NCBI RefSeq assembly: GCF_041146795.1
Contig: NC_135172.1
Coordinates: forward strand, 15,306,123-15,370,122
Direction: 5' to 3'
Origin: Maylandia zebra
Taxonomy: Eukaryota > Chordata > Actinopteri > Cichliformes > Cichlidae
DNA length: 64,000 nucleotides
This document shows, one piece after another, positions 8,749-19,162 of the stretch (positions are counted from its first letter, which is position 1; each line of letters starts with the position of its first letter). The notes below the pieces were generated by a model. The model did not search any database, was not told the DNA's origin, and was given only the letters and a program-made list of their open reading frames with translations. Made by a program: the position numbers and the translations under genes.

Positions 8749-11500
8749 TATGATGTTAATGCAGCACTACGGGCAATACCTACAACCACGATTACCGACA
8801 CTAACAAGCTGATCTACAATACGGCAGCAGTGATCAGTGAGATGCTTGGCTACAAGTTGAACAGCGACAAGGGGCAGTACCCTCCATGGAGAAGGAGGCT
8901 AGAGGGCAAGATCAAAGTAGCACGGAGGGAGGTTAGCCAACTAACGGAGTTGCAGAAAGGTGCAACAAATTAGGTGCCTAAGAAATACAGCAAGCTGTCC
9001 ATACCTGAGGCCTTGGAAACTGCCAAGCAAAGACTCACAGCCTTGGCCAGCCGCCTGAGGAGGTACACCAGAGAGATAGAAGGCAGGAGAATAAACCAGC
9101 TGTTCTCCACAGAACCAGCAAAGGTGTACTCTCAGTGGCAAGGGAACAATAAGAGAACAGCACCACCAAGGCTGGAGACGGAGCAATACTGGAAGAGCAT
9201 ATGGGAGAAGGATGCAACCCATAACGGCAATGCTCAGTGGCTAGAGGATCTGAGGGCTGACCACAGCGACCTCCCTGAACAGGGTCCAGTAACCATCACA
9301 GTGGCAGATATCCAAGAAAGGGTCTCCAGTATGAAGAGTTGGACAGCACCAGGGCCCGACATGGTTCACGCCTACTGGCTGAAGAAGCTGACTGCACTCC
9401 ACGAGCGTCTGGCAGCACAAATGAACCAGCTGCTAGTTAACGAGAGACACCCGGAATGGCTAACCGAAGGCCGGACAGTCCTGGACCCCAAGAAGGGACC
9501 GGTCCCCTCCAACTACCGACCAATAACCTGCCTCAGTACTACATGGAAGCTCCTGTCAGGCATCATATCGGCTAAGATGAACAGGCACATGGGTCAATAC
9601 ATGAGCGGGACACAGAAAGGAATTGGCAAGAATACCAGAGGCGCAAAACACCAGCTACTGGTAGACAGAACAATCAGCCGAGACTGCAAGACCAGACTGA
9701 CCAACCTGTGCACTGCCTGGATTGATTACAAGAAGGCCTATGACTCAATGCCCCACAGCTGGATACTGGAATGCCTAGAATTGTACAAGATCAATGGGAC
9801 CCTAAGAGCCTTCATCAGGAACTCAATGGGGATGTGGCGTACAACACTAGAGGCCAACTCTAAGCCCATAGCACAAGTCACCATCAAGTGCGGGATCTAC
9901 CAAGGAGATGCTCTGTCCCCACTGCTGTTCTGCATAGGCCTGAACCCCCTCAGTGAGATCATTAACAAGACTGGCTACGGATACCGACTACGGAACGGAG
10001 CAGTTGTCAGCCACCTCCTGTACATGGATGACATCAAGCTGTATGCCAAGAGTGAACGAGACATCGATTCACTGATCCACAGTACCAGGCTATACAGCAA
10101 TGACATTGGAATGTCGTTCGGACTGGAGAAGTGTAGTCGGATGGTAACAAAAAGAGGGAAGGTAGTCAGAACTGAGGGGATTGAACTACCAGAAGGCAAC
10201 ATTGCAGACATAGAGGACAGTTACAAGTACTTGGGGATCCCGCAGGCGAATGGGAACCATGAAGAGGCCGCTAGAAAAGCTGCAACCACCAAGTACCTGC
10301 AGAGGGTCAGGCAAGTCCTGAGGAGTCAGCTGAATGGTAAGAACAAGATCCGGGCCATCAACACGTACGCCCTGCCCGTGATCAGGTACCCTGCTGGGGT
10401 AATAGGCTGGCCAAAGGAGGAGATAGAAGCCACTGACATAAAGACAAGAAAGCTCCTTACCATGCATGGAGGGTTTCACCCCAAATCCAGCACCCTGAGG
10501 CTGTACGCTAAGCGGAAAGAAGGGGGCCGGGGACTGGTGAGTGTCAGCACCACAGTCCAAGATGAGACAAGGAACATCCAAGAATACATTGGGAAGATGG
10601 CCCCAACTGACCGAGTGCTCAGTGAATACCTCAGGCAGCAGAAACCCAAGAAAGAGGAGGGAGACGAGGAACCATCATGGAAGGACAGGCCCCTGCACGG
10701 TATGTACCACCGGCAGATAGAGAAGGTGGCTGATATCCAGAAATCCTACCAGTGGCTGGACAAAGCTGGACTGAAAGACAGCACAGAGGCACTAATCATG
10801 GCAGCACAAGAACAAGCTCTGAGCACAAGATCCATAGAGGCTGGGGTCTATCACACCAGGCAAGACCCCAGGTGCAGGCTGTGTAAAGATGCCCCAGAGA
10901 CAATCCAGCACATAACAGCAGGGTGCAAGATGCTAGCAGGCAAGGCATACATGGAACGCCATAACCAAGTGGCCGGCATAGTGTACAGGAACATCTGTGC
11001 CGAGTATAACCTGGAAGTCCCGAGGTCAAAATGGGAGATGCCCCCAAGGGTGGTGGAGAATGACCGAGCTAAGATCCTGTGGGACTTCCAGATACAGACG
11101 GACAAAATGGTGGTGGCTAACCAACCGGACATAGTGGTGGTAGACAAACAGAAGAAGACGGCCGTAGTGATCGATGTAGCGGTTCCGAATGACAGCAATA
11201 TCAGAAAGAAGGAACACGAGAAGCTGGAGAAATACCAAGGGCTCAGAGAAGAGCTCGAGAGGATGTGGAGGGTGAAGGTAACGGTGGTCCCCGTGGTAAT
11301 CGGAGCACTAGGTGCGGTGACTCCCAAGCTAGGCGAGTGGCTCCAGCAGATCCCCGGAACAACATCGGAGATCTCTGTCCAGAAGAGCGCAGTCCTGGGA
11401 ACAGCTAAGATACTGCGCAGGACCCTCAAGCTCCCAGGCCTCTGGTAGAGGACCCGAGCTTGAAGGATAAACCGCCCGCAGGGGCGTGCTGGGTGTTTTT
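8749..11500 (+). mobile_element. R4-clade (Rex6-like) retrotransposon, 5'-truncated, forward copy
   Basis: This copy starts at the junction with the reverse copy and ends in a short 3' untranslated region (11449-11500) that runs into a TA repeat at about 11500-11522. Upstream of the long open frame, the same frame is coding from 8749 to 8970, and a single TAG at 8971-8973 breaks it. The coding sequence therefore originally continued further 5', and this copy is truncated as well. R4-clade elements (R4, Dong, Rex6) use a C-terminal restriction-enzyme-like endonuclease and often insert at specific or simple-sequence targets; the TA repeats at both ends of this pair fit that habit. Confidence 0.9.
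8974..11448 (+). CDS. R4-type retrotransposon polyprotein (RT plus REL endonuclease), partial
   Basis: There are 824 codons after an in-frame TAG; the first codon is GTG, so the real start lies upstream of the truncation. Residues about 85-400 form the reverse transcriptase: a PGPD-type segment, PKKG-x-NYRPITCL, an A motif with IDYKKAYDSMPH, G-x-YQGDALSPLLFC and YMDD at about 350-353. Residues about 634-651 are a CCHC zinc finger, and about 718-740 are the endonuclease core (PDIVVVD, then VIDVAVP). This order is diagnostic of the R2/R4-like LINEs, which lack an apurinic endonuclease. Such enzymes nick target DNA and prime reverse transcription from the nick. Apart from the lost 5' part and the TAG, the frame is undamaged, so the insertion is young. 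Confidence 0.88.
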   Translation: MPKKYSKLSIPEALETAKQRLTALASRLRRYTREIEGRRINQLFSTEPAKVYSQWQGNNKRTAPPRLETEQYWKSIWEKDATHNGNAQWLEDLRADHSDLPEQGPVTITVADIQERVSSMKSWTAPGPDMVHAYWLKKLTALHERLAAQMNQLLVNERHPEWLTEGRTVLDPKKGPVPSNYRPITCLSTTWKLLSGIISAKMNRHMGQYMSGTQKGIGKNTRGAKHQLLVDRTISRDCKTRLTNLCTAWIDYKKAYDSMPHSWILECLELYKINGTLRAFIRNSMGMWRTTLEANSKPIAQVTIKCGIYQGDALSPLLFCIGLNPLSEIINKTGYGYRLRNGAVVSHLLYMDDIKLYAKSERDIDSLIHSTRLYSNDIGMSFGLEKCSRMVTKRGKVVRTEGIELPEGNIADIEDSYKYLGIPQANGNHEEAARKAATTKYLQRVRQVLRSQLNGKNKIRAINTYALPVIRYPAGVIGWPKEEIEATDIKTRKLLTMHGGFHPKSSTLRLYAKRKEGGRGLVSVSTTVQDETRNIQEYIGKMAPTDRVLSEYLRQQKPKKEEGDEEPSWKDRPLHGMYHRQIEKVADIQKSYQWLDKAGLKDSTEALIMAAQEQALSTRSIEAGVYHTRQDPRCRLCKDAPETIQHITAGCKMLAGKAYMERHNQVAGIVYRNICAEYNLEVPRSKWEMPPRVVENDRAKILWDFQIQTDKMVVANQPDIVVVDKQKKTAVVIDVAVPNDSNIRKKEHEKLEKYQGLREELERMWRVKVTVVPVVIGALGAVTPKLGEWLQQIPGTTSEISVQKSAVLGTAKILRRTLKLPGLW

Positions 11501-11524
11501 TATATATATATATATATATATATT
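11500..11524. repeat. (TA)n microsatellite
   Basis: A short pure TA run directly after the forward R4 copy, matching the TA run beside the reverse copy. Confidence 0.9.
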
Positions 11525-13261
11525 AAACTTATTAGATATGTGAAGCTAAAATTTCAGAACAATTATTATGAATTATTATATGTTGCACACTTGGGTTAAA
11601 AGGAATTGAAACCAGTGTAGCTTTGTGAGTCCGCCTTTATCTTCTGTACATATATAGACATGGTTCATGGTTACATGTTTGCACATAGTCTCACACAGCT
11701 CTTGTTGGGCACACTGCATTATGGTGAGTGGCCTGGCATATTTACGCCTGCTAGAGGTGCTCATTTCAGGAGATACTGCCTCTTGTGGTGTAACGGAGGA
11801 ATAACTACCCTTCCAGCACTATGTCTCATTAGAGACTGGGGCACACATTATTTTACAACAAATAAAGAAAATAACATATTTGAACAATCGGAACATTTTA
11901 ACCAAACATTGTAAATAAAAGATTTTGGGGAAGGGGGGTCTTTTTTTTGTCAGTAATGCCTTTCTTACCCTTACATATAAACGTTAACATTTTCCACCAT
12001 ACAATATATGCAAATTGGAGATAGTTGAGGACAATAATTGTTTGGTTGGAGACAGAATGACCAATATGAGTTTATTTCAGAGTACTTTGGCTTTTAGTTT
12101 CACTGATCATCTCTTTTCTCCTGCTCTCCTGCAGGCCATGTTTGAGACCTTCAACACTCCTGCCATGTATGTGGCCATCCAGGCAGTGCTGTCCCTGTAT
12201 GCCTCTGGTCGTACCACTGGTATTGTCATGGACTCCGGTGACGGTGTGACCCACACTGTGCCCATCTATGAAGGCTACGCTCTGCCCCATGCCATCCTCA
12301 GATTGGACCTGGCTGGCAGGGACCTCACAGACTACCTTGGTAAAATCCTCACTGAGAGGGGCCACAACTTTACCACCACAGGTGAGCACATGGACACAGT
12401 CAAGAGAAGATGTGTAAAACTAGGAAAAAATTTAAAACTCACAATAAAAAGTTGGGGGTTTTCTTGTCTCACAGCTGAGCGTGAGATTGTGCGTGACATT
12501 AAGGAGAATCTGTGCTATGTTGCCCTGGACTTTGAGAGAGAGATTGAAAGAGCTGCCTGCTCTTCGTCATTGGATAAGAAGTATGAGCTGCCTGATGGAC
12601 AGGTCATCACTATTGGGAATGAGAGGTTCCGTTGCCCAGAGGCTCTCTTCCAGCCCTCATTCCTTGGTAAGCAGCGTCAGTTTTAAGACAGATTTCTGTG
12701 ATTTGTAAAAAGTAGTCCTTAGCAAGGCTAACCTTAACCCCTAATTTTCCAACTCTCCACAGGTATGGAGTCTTGTGGTATCCATGAAACTACCTTTAAC
12801 AGCATCATGAAGTGTGACGTTGACATCCGTAAGGACCTGTACGCCAACACTGTGCTGTCTGGAGGTACCACCATGTACCCTGGCATTGCTGACCGCATGC
12901 AGAAGGAGATCACTTCACTGGCACCCAAAAACCTAAAAATCAAGGTAAAGTTATTGCTTCTTATGTACTCTTTCATACTCACTCTTTTTTTAAAGGTCCT
13001 TCACTTTCACACGAACAAGGTATTTAACACTGTGCTGAATTTGTATGTCTGGCAGAATGTAAGTGCACTTCCTAAAAGTCTTCATTGCTGAACCCTCTTC
13101 ATCTCTGCCCTTGCAGATTATTGCTCCCCCAGAGAGGAAGTACTCTGTATGGATTGGAGGCTCCATCCTGGCTTCTCTGTCCACCTTCCAGGACATGTGG
13201 ATCAGCAAGCAGGGAGTACGATGAGTCTGGCGCCAGCATCGTCCACAGAAAGTGCTTCTAG

Positions 13262-14387
13262 ATAGACTGCCCTCAACCTACCAAAGCACACACTGCTACA
13301 AACCCCATAGTGACTGGCTCTGCATGCATGTCTACATCACCAGAATGATGTATGCCGAGCCTACACCTCTTCCATTTTTAATTCATCACTCTGGGTATGG
13401 TACCATGCACCCTGATGGGGAGAAATTCTTCCGCCTGAATTTATTTCCAAAATTAAGCCCATTGATATTGGAAAAGTTTGTATGATAACACTCAGTACAT
13501 TAATAAATTCATAAATCAAGCAAAATTCTATTACTTTTTTGTTCTGCCTAATTTGCACAACTTCTGTTTTTTGCTTCACTATTACTTTATTATTACACAT
13601 ATGCTTTCACACTAATGCTCTTATTAACTATAAGTGTTCTTCCCAGTGAAATCTGGAAAATCTACATCTTACAGATTGAGCAATTTTATAATATAGTGAA
13701 ATGCAGAGATTGGGTTAAGCTTCGTGAAGATGTATTTGACAAATTTTGGGGTGTAAAACACAACACTGAACACTGATTGAAAGTAGAGAGGCATTTCCTC
13801 TGAGTACTTTGCTAGTTTTATTCATAGCCATCTGCTACAATGAATGGAGGGAAAGACTTTATCTTATTTTTCTGCAAATATTGATTTATAAAGATGAATT
13901 AATAGCACAATGTTAAGGTAAAAGCCGTGCTCTAATGACTTAATTTTGTTTTCTGTATTAGTATTTTTTTATCAGCAGACTTTTCTTTTTCTTAGAGATG
14001 CACTGTATTTAGGTGATTAATGAGGGTTTCTTTTATTTTAATGCAAATAATTAATGCAAATATTTGTAAATGACGATCATTTTGTCTTTTTTCGGTGTCT
14101 GTTTACATTTCTGTAATAAAAACATCTTTGTCAATAAAATCAGTGAATAACTGTGGTAAATAATCGTGAGCTCAGTGTTGGACAAAATATTCACGATTGC
14201 CATTTTGGTAATCAAGTGCAAGCATCAGAGGTGCTCAGCATGTAGAAATATAGGTGACCAGCTAAATAAAGCTCGCTTTTCGTTCAAACACAACTCTACT
14301 CTCCGCATCTGCATCTGAGTTGTGAAATCAACACAATCGGAGCACCCCGCCGTGACACTACAGATAAATGTATAATTGCTATTTTGA
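13262..14387. other. Former actin 3' flank and AT-rich DNA; no gene
   Basis: The first about 170 bases align with the 3' untranslated region of the intact actin (57122-57310). The rest is AT-rich. At 14263-14345 a short segment with AATAAAGCTC followed by a CCGTGACA end resembles the terminal part of an LTR, but no partner end was found. Confidence 0.5.
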
Positions 14388-14450
14388 GTGGCTGTAGCTC
14401 AGGTGGTAGAGCAGGTCACCTACTAACCAGAAGATTGGTGATTCTATATC
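14388..14450 (+). mobile_element. tRNA-derived SINE head fragment
   Basis: GTGGCTGTAGCTCAGGTGG followed by TAGAGCAGG gives a good tRNA A box. The later GATTGGTGATTC is a decayed B box. The anticodon arm does not fold as a clean tRNA, and no 3' acceptor half pairs with the start, so I call this a SINE remnant rather than a tRNA gene. Confidence 0.55.
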
Positions 14451-16241
14451 TGTCTTTAAAAAAATTTAATGTCTCCCTTAAGCATTTATACTAATTAAGC
14501 TATGCAGAATACAGATACACCATTTATCTATTCTTTTTATACTGCTCATCTGGAGCTGGGCTTCAGCAGCCTAAGAAGAGATATTCATGCCTCCTACCTC
14601 TCAGCCACCTCCTCCTGCTGATCACTGAGACATTCCCAAGCAGATCTGTAACCTCTCCAGTCCCGGGTCTACTCTGGGGCCACGTCCCAGCCTCACACCG
14701 GGTTGTTTTTTTTTCAGGTAATGTTTTTTGTTTGTATCAAATGTTCCAAAAGGCATCGTCAGCATTGGGATTATTAGCAGAAATTAGACGTGGCATGCTC
14801 TAATTGGCTCAAGCTTCTTGTGTCAGACAGTCTCCAGTCTTCAGATAGATTAGTTGTAAAGAAGAAAAGATAAATAAGCCATGGTATAGATGTTTTAAAG
14901 GCAGAAACTATCCATACAGGCCAAAAACTTTTTTGTGCCATGTAAATGTATGTGAAAGCATATAAATATGCTTTAAAATACTGTTGAGTTGGACAGTTTC
15001 ACCTGTTTGTCTGTGGGGATTGTCTGCCCTCAGGTGGCCACTATGGGAATTGAAGGAAGCCGTTTGGGCCAGATTGAAGTCTTTGTTTGGATCATGGAGA
15101 CAGGTAACTCATTTGCCACCATTTGATGTTTTAACAACAGAAATGTTACCCTTATAATTATTGTTGAAATGAACTATGCAGTTGTCTGAGTGATGCAACA
15201 AGTGCAGTAGGCAGTGTACTGTATGTGTGTGTGGTTTTTCTCTTTTAAACAGATGCTCTGATAAACCTCACTTGTTGTCACTTTTTACTAGGAAAGAAGA
15301 GCACGTTAAAGACTTCAGCTCAATCAGTTAAACATATGGTGTTGTTAAAGCTTATAAAGTTACCAAGAAGTCCCTTGAAATCTTTGCAAAATAAAACACT
15401 TGGCTATGGAAGGACTGATCATAGAAGAGGGGGACATACTTTTTGGCTGTCACAGCCTGATAAAATGTGTAACACTGAAGTAAGACAGAGAGTGGTTACA
15501 AAGAGGAGATGGATTTTGGTACACTATAGGTCCAACCACAAACCTCCAGAAGATAACGAAGGTGAGCAAAACAGTTACAGTTATATAACTAAAACGTATT
15601 TTTCTCTTTAGTGTTATAATTTTGTTTACCAATTTCCATTTTATTAAAGGAAGATCTGAATTATTTATCTAGCAGACAATCATTTGCATTAGTAACTTGA
15701 ACTACATAAATAAAAGATATTTTACTGATTTTGCTTGAAATTGATATTAAAATGTATTCACTTTACTTTCAAAACGATACAATAGCGGGGTTTTCCAACA
15801 TTCTAGGTTTATGCCACGAACATAGATCAGTAATGAGCAGCACACCGACGAATGAAAAGAAACTATCTACTTTGGAGTCGCGCGGTCCTTTGCAGAACAC
15901 AACAAAGTTGCGGTTCCTCGTGAGCGCGCTTTAGGGGACTGGGATACAATTATTGTCAGAGGTACTGCTTTGGCCTAATACCTATTAGAACTACACCTAA
16001 CAGAGCCACACCTGTGCAGCTATATTTACAGAATACAGTCAGAACATTTCCTGCAAAAGATAACTTATACAGCTGAGATTTTATATTAAAAGGTTATATG
16101 GAGACAAAACATTAAACTGTGGAGCATTCCACTGGCATTTCAGTTTGCCAGAATTTTTTTCATTACAGAGCAGAGCCTGCATTTTAACCACGTGGACCGA
16201 GAAATATGAACACGTCTCACATATGTCACTGATCGTGCTGT
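14451..16241. other. No gene seen
   Basis: Unassigned intergenic DNA. Short open frames near 15336-15611 and 15731-15934 have no recognisable motif, no splice context and ordinary background composition. Confidence 0.5.
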
Positions 16242-16304
<63 letters not shown>

Positions 16305-16308
16305 AAAC
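16242..16308. repeat. (GAAA)n microsatellite
   Basis: About 16 uninterrupted GAAA units. Confidence 0.97.
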
Positions 16309-16473
16309 ATTTTTAAGAAGGAAGAAATTAGTCACATGGGTTACTCTGTCACGGAGACAGAACGAATAGAAGTGTTTAGGTAGTTCATTAGTATTTTGTA
16401 AGTATGTTTCGTTTTATAAATACAGAATACAGATCGTGTTCAAAATAAGACACCGGATTCAAAATAGATGATA

Positions 16474-16611
<138 letters not shown>

Positions 16612-16899
16612 TAAAGCTGAATAATTACATTTAAAAGCCAAATACAAAAATAAAATTCCAGTTTCCAGTGGACCAAGCAGATTAAAATGAGTCATTTCTC
16701 CCCTCCTGTTTTTTTAGTTAAATATCATGGTCAGCACTGACAGCTGTTCCTAGTTCCTGATCTGCTGCATTAAAATTAAATCTATGTTCTTTATTTTCCT
16801 TTGCGATGTTGGTGCTGGAGGTCGTTTGATAACGAACGTGCTTAACACAAGCTGAACAGCTCATCTGACTCTCTTAGGTGCAAATGTATGCATGCTGGA

Positions 16900-17250
16900 A
16901 TAGGGCCTGCTGTTCTGTGTCGTGAAGTCTACGTTTTGTAACTCCCCGTTTTATTTTGACAGCATCTTGTCTCATGTGCGCTATATTTCGTTTTCCTTCC
17001 ACTGTCTTGTCTTACCTTATTGGTTTCATCTGTGTCCCCTGGCGTTGCCTGGTCTTTTCCTGATTGCCATGTGTGTATTTTGGCTGTAGCCTCTGTCTCT
17101 GCTCAGTTCTCTGCGGCGTTTGTCCGCACTTGTTGTACCTTGTGAATTTTTTGTTTGTTTGTTTTTTGTTTTTGCGGTTTAAACGGACTTTTGTTACCGG
17201 CTGTTCTTTGGATTATCTGCTCTCCTAAATAAAGGTTCGTTTTTTGCTTA
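16900..17250 (+). mobile_element. LTR-like fragment
   Basis: The T-rich, pyrimidine-biased text with a CTAAATAAAGG poly(A) signal near 17226 resembles the U3-R part of the solo LTRs at 21244 and 36284. No matched ends or target duplication were found, so this is only a suggestion. Confidence 0.3.
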
Positions 17251-19074
17251 TTTTACTCTGTTTCACTATTTTACTGGGGTTTTTTTTAGTCTGTTTTGGG
17301 GCCACGTTCTTCCACAACACAATAGACTTGCAAGGTTCTTGTGCATGCTCTCAGCGTATATCTCTGCACACCTGCGCACAGATCTAAAGACGGGCTGTGT
17401 AGTTGTGGTAGTTTGTTGCAGCTGTTTGAAATCTCTTTTGTCCCTGGAGCAGAGACGGTACATAATTTTGTTTCATGCTCTAAGGTTTCACTGAACCCGA
17501 TACTATAATGCCAGTTCAACATACAGGATAGTTTTCCATTACCTGGATTGACTTTCCCTGACATTGGAAATTGGGATGAGCAGTTACACGAAGCTGGTTA
17601 TCAGTTCCCCAAATTAACCCAGAGTGTCTCCTGCGCGTTCACATGAAATGGTGCTGTTGGCAGTATCTGACTAATCTAAAATGGCTGTTTCACAGATCAT
17701 ATGTATTTTTCGCCCACAGTAAACAATTTCTGTGAGTGCCACCAACAATTAAATGGTGATTAAAATTTAAGAAAATAATAAATAAATAATAAATGTTTAG
17801 TAAAATATCACGCTGTAAAAAGGACAAAAGATTAATTCTGGGTCAAACTGTTAATCTGGTGATTTAGGGCACAAAAATAAACATTTTAATGCAGTTAATT
17901 CTTATTATTGTCACTGAGTGCGTGCTCAGTGCTGCTTTTCCCCCTAAGGCGATGTCTGCACATTAGAGCTCTGAAACTTTAAACTGGCATTTAAACATTT
18001 AAGCCTACTCTACTTAAATGTTTAAATGGACTGTGCCAAAGTCTAATAACGCAAAACGCTTTAATTTGTCGCAGACCAAATGGAAATATATTTTATTGAT
18101 TGGTCAGGTGTTCTTAGTGCTGTTGAGCAATCCCAGTAGAATAAAAGAAAGAAAGAAAGAAAAACAGCAGATTATAATCAAGTATATCCGCATTTTATGT
18201 ATTTTCTTAATCACCAAATGAATACATGCACATTCCCGTGATAATTCGACACGCAGTTTGCGCCTCATTTGGTGGTTTGAGTATGGTACGGCTTAACAAG
18301 CTGCACAACACATTCTCCTTGCAGAGTGCCGCACGAAGTGAAGACTCAGTGAAAACGTGGCTCTTCCAACCGATTTAAAAGCGAAACTCTCATATTGTTC
18401 TGCGATACTACAATCTATCCAATACCAAGTAAATACAAGTATTGCCAGTACTACCGATACGTTTAACTTATAAAGGCAGAGTGTAGAGAGAGTTCATCAA
18501 TTTGCTAAATTCTGAACAAATTTTAATGAACACTGAATCTGTGATTTTTACTTTCCGCAATAATCCGTGAACACAACAAGACACACCTTTCAGCTTTTTC
18601 ATGTATTTTGAAACACTTTGTTGTTCTTGGGTTTTATTGGAGACCTGGAAGACAAATGTGTCTAGCTTTAAAGCACTTTGGGTCAGTTTATGTTGTTTAA
18701 ATGTGTTCCATGATAAAATAACCTGACAGTCAACACAAAAAGGTGAGTATATTCGCATTAACATTTTTCATAGTTCATGTTAAAGGTATATTATTTCATT
18801 TCCAATAAAATAATGTTGGGCTGAATATATTATCTGAATATAGTCTATAAGTAATCATATTACTTTAGCAGGCATTGGACTGCTAAAGTAACAGCTATGA
18901 TAACGAATAACAATTTAATCCTTTTTACTGTAGATCCAGCATCAGTCATGGCTGAAACATTACTGTAGCAGGCTTTATGTTGCTGGTTCACCCAACACAG
19001 CACAGAGGTGTTCAGTTTGTAGCAAATCCATTTTAATATTCCTTCAAATTTCAGCCATCACTTCACTTCACTCT
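17251..19074. other. No gene seen
   Basis: AT-rich unassigned DNA. Minus-strand open frames at 17266-17564 and 18468-18764 have no recognisable domain. Confidence 0.45.

Positions 19075-19160
<86 letters not shown>
19075..19160. repeat. (CA)n microsatellite
   Basis: A pure run of about 43 CA units. Confidence 0.97.

Positions 19161-19162
<2 letters not shown>

Larger units (their letters stand above)
3470..13261 (+). pseudogene. Beta-actin pseudogene (duplicated, exons 2-3 missing)
   Basis: This is an unprocessed, intron-bearing copy of cytoplasmic actin. Recognisable parts are noncoding exon 1 (about 3470-3554) and coding exons at 12135-12381, 12475-12666, 12763-12944 and 13117-13261, all with preserved splice sites. 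These correspond to actin residues 122-375. The two exons for residues 1-121 (start codon, P-loop and DNase loop) are not visible between 3555 and 12134, where transposons now sit. In the last exon an extra G at about 13211-13214 shifts the frame and gives TGA at 13222-13224, removing the final residues. Substitutions at sites that are near-invariant in actins include Met to Gly and Tyr to His near the end of the first surviving exon, and Gln-Glu-Met-Gly-Thr to Arg-Glu-Ile-Glu-Arg in the next. The 3' flank to about 13430 also matches the intact gene. A functional actin cannot be made. A transcript from the relic promoter remains possible. Confidence 0.88.

Noticed and set aside
3555-12134. Missing actin exons 2 and 3 hidden among the transposons
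   Set aside because: I looked for the [10 protein letters not shown] and [18 protein letters not shown] coding segments on the plus strand outside the mobile elements and saw neither. A computed search would be firmer.
14388-14450. tRNA gene
   Set aside because: A good A box, but the B box is decayed and the acceptor stem does not close; it fits a SINE head better.
15336-15934. Possible short genes
   Set aside because: Open frames of 67-91 codons without motifs, conserved composition or convincing exon partners.
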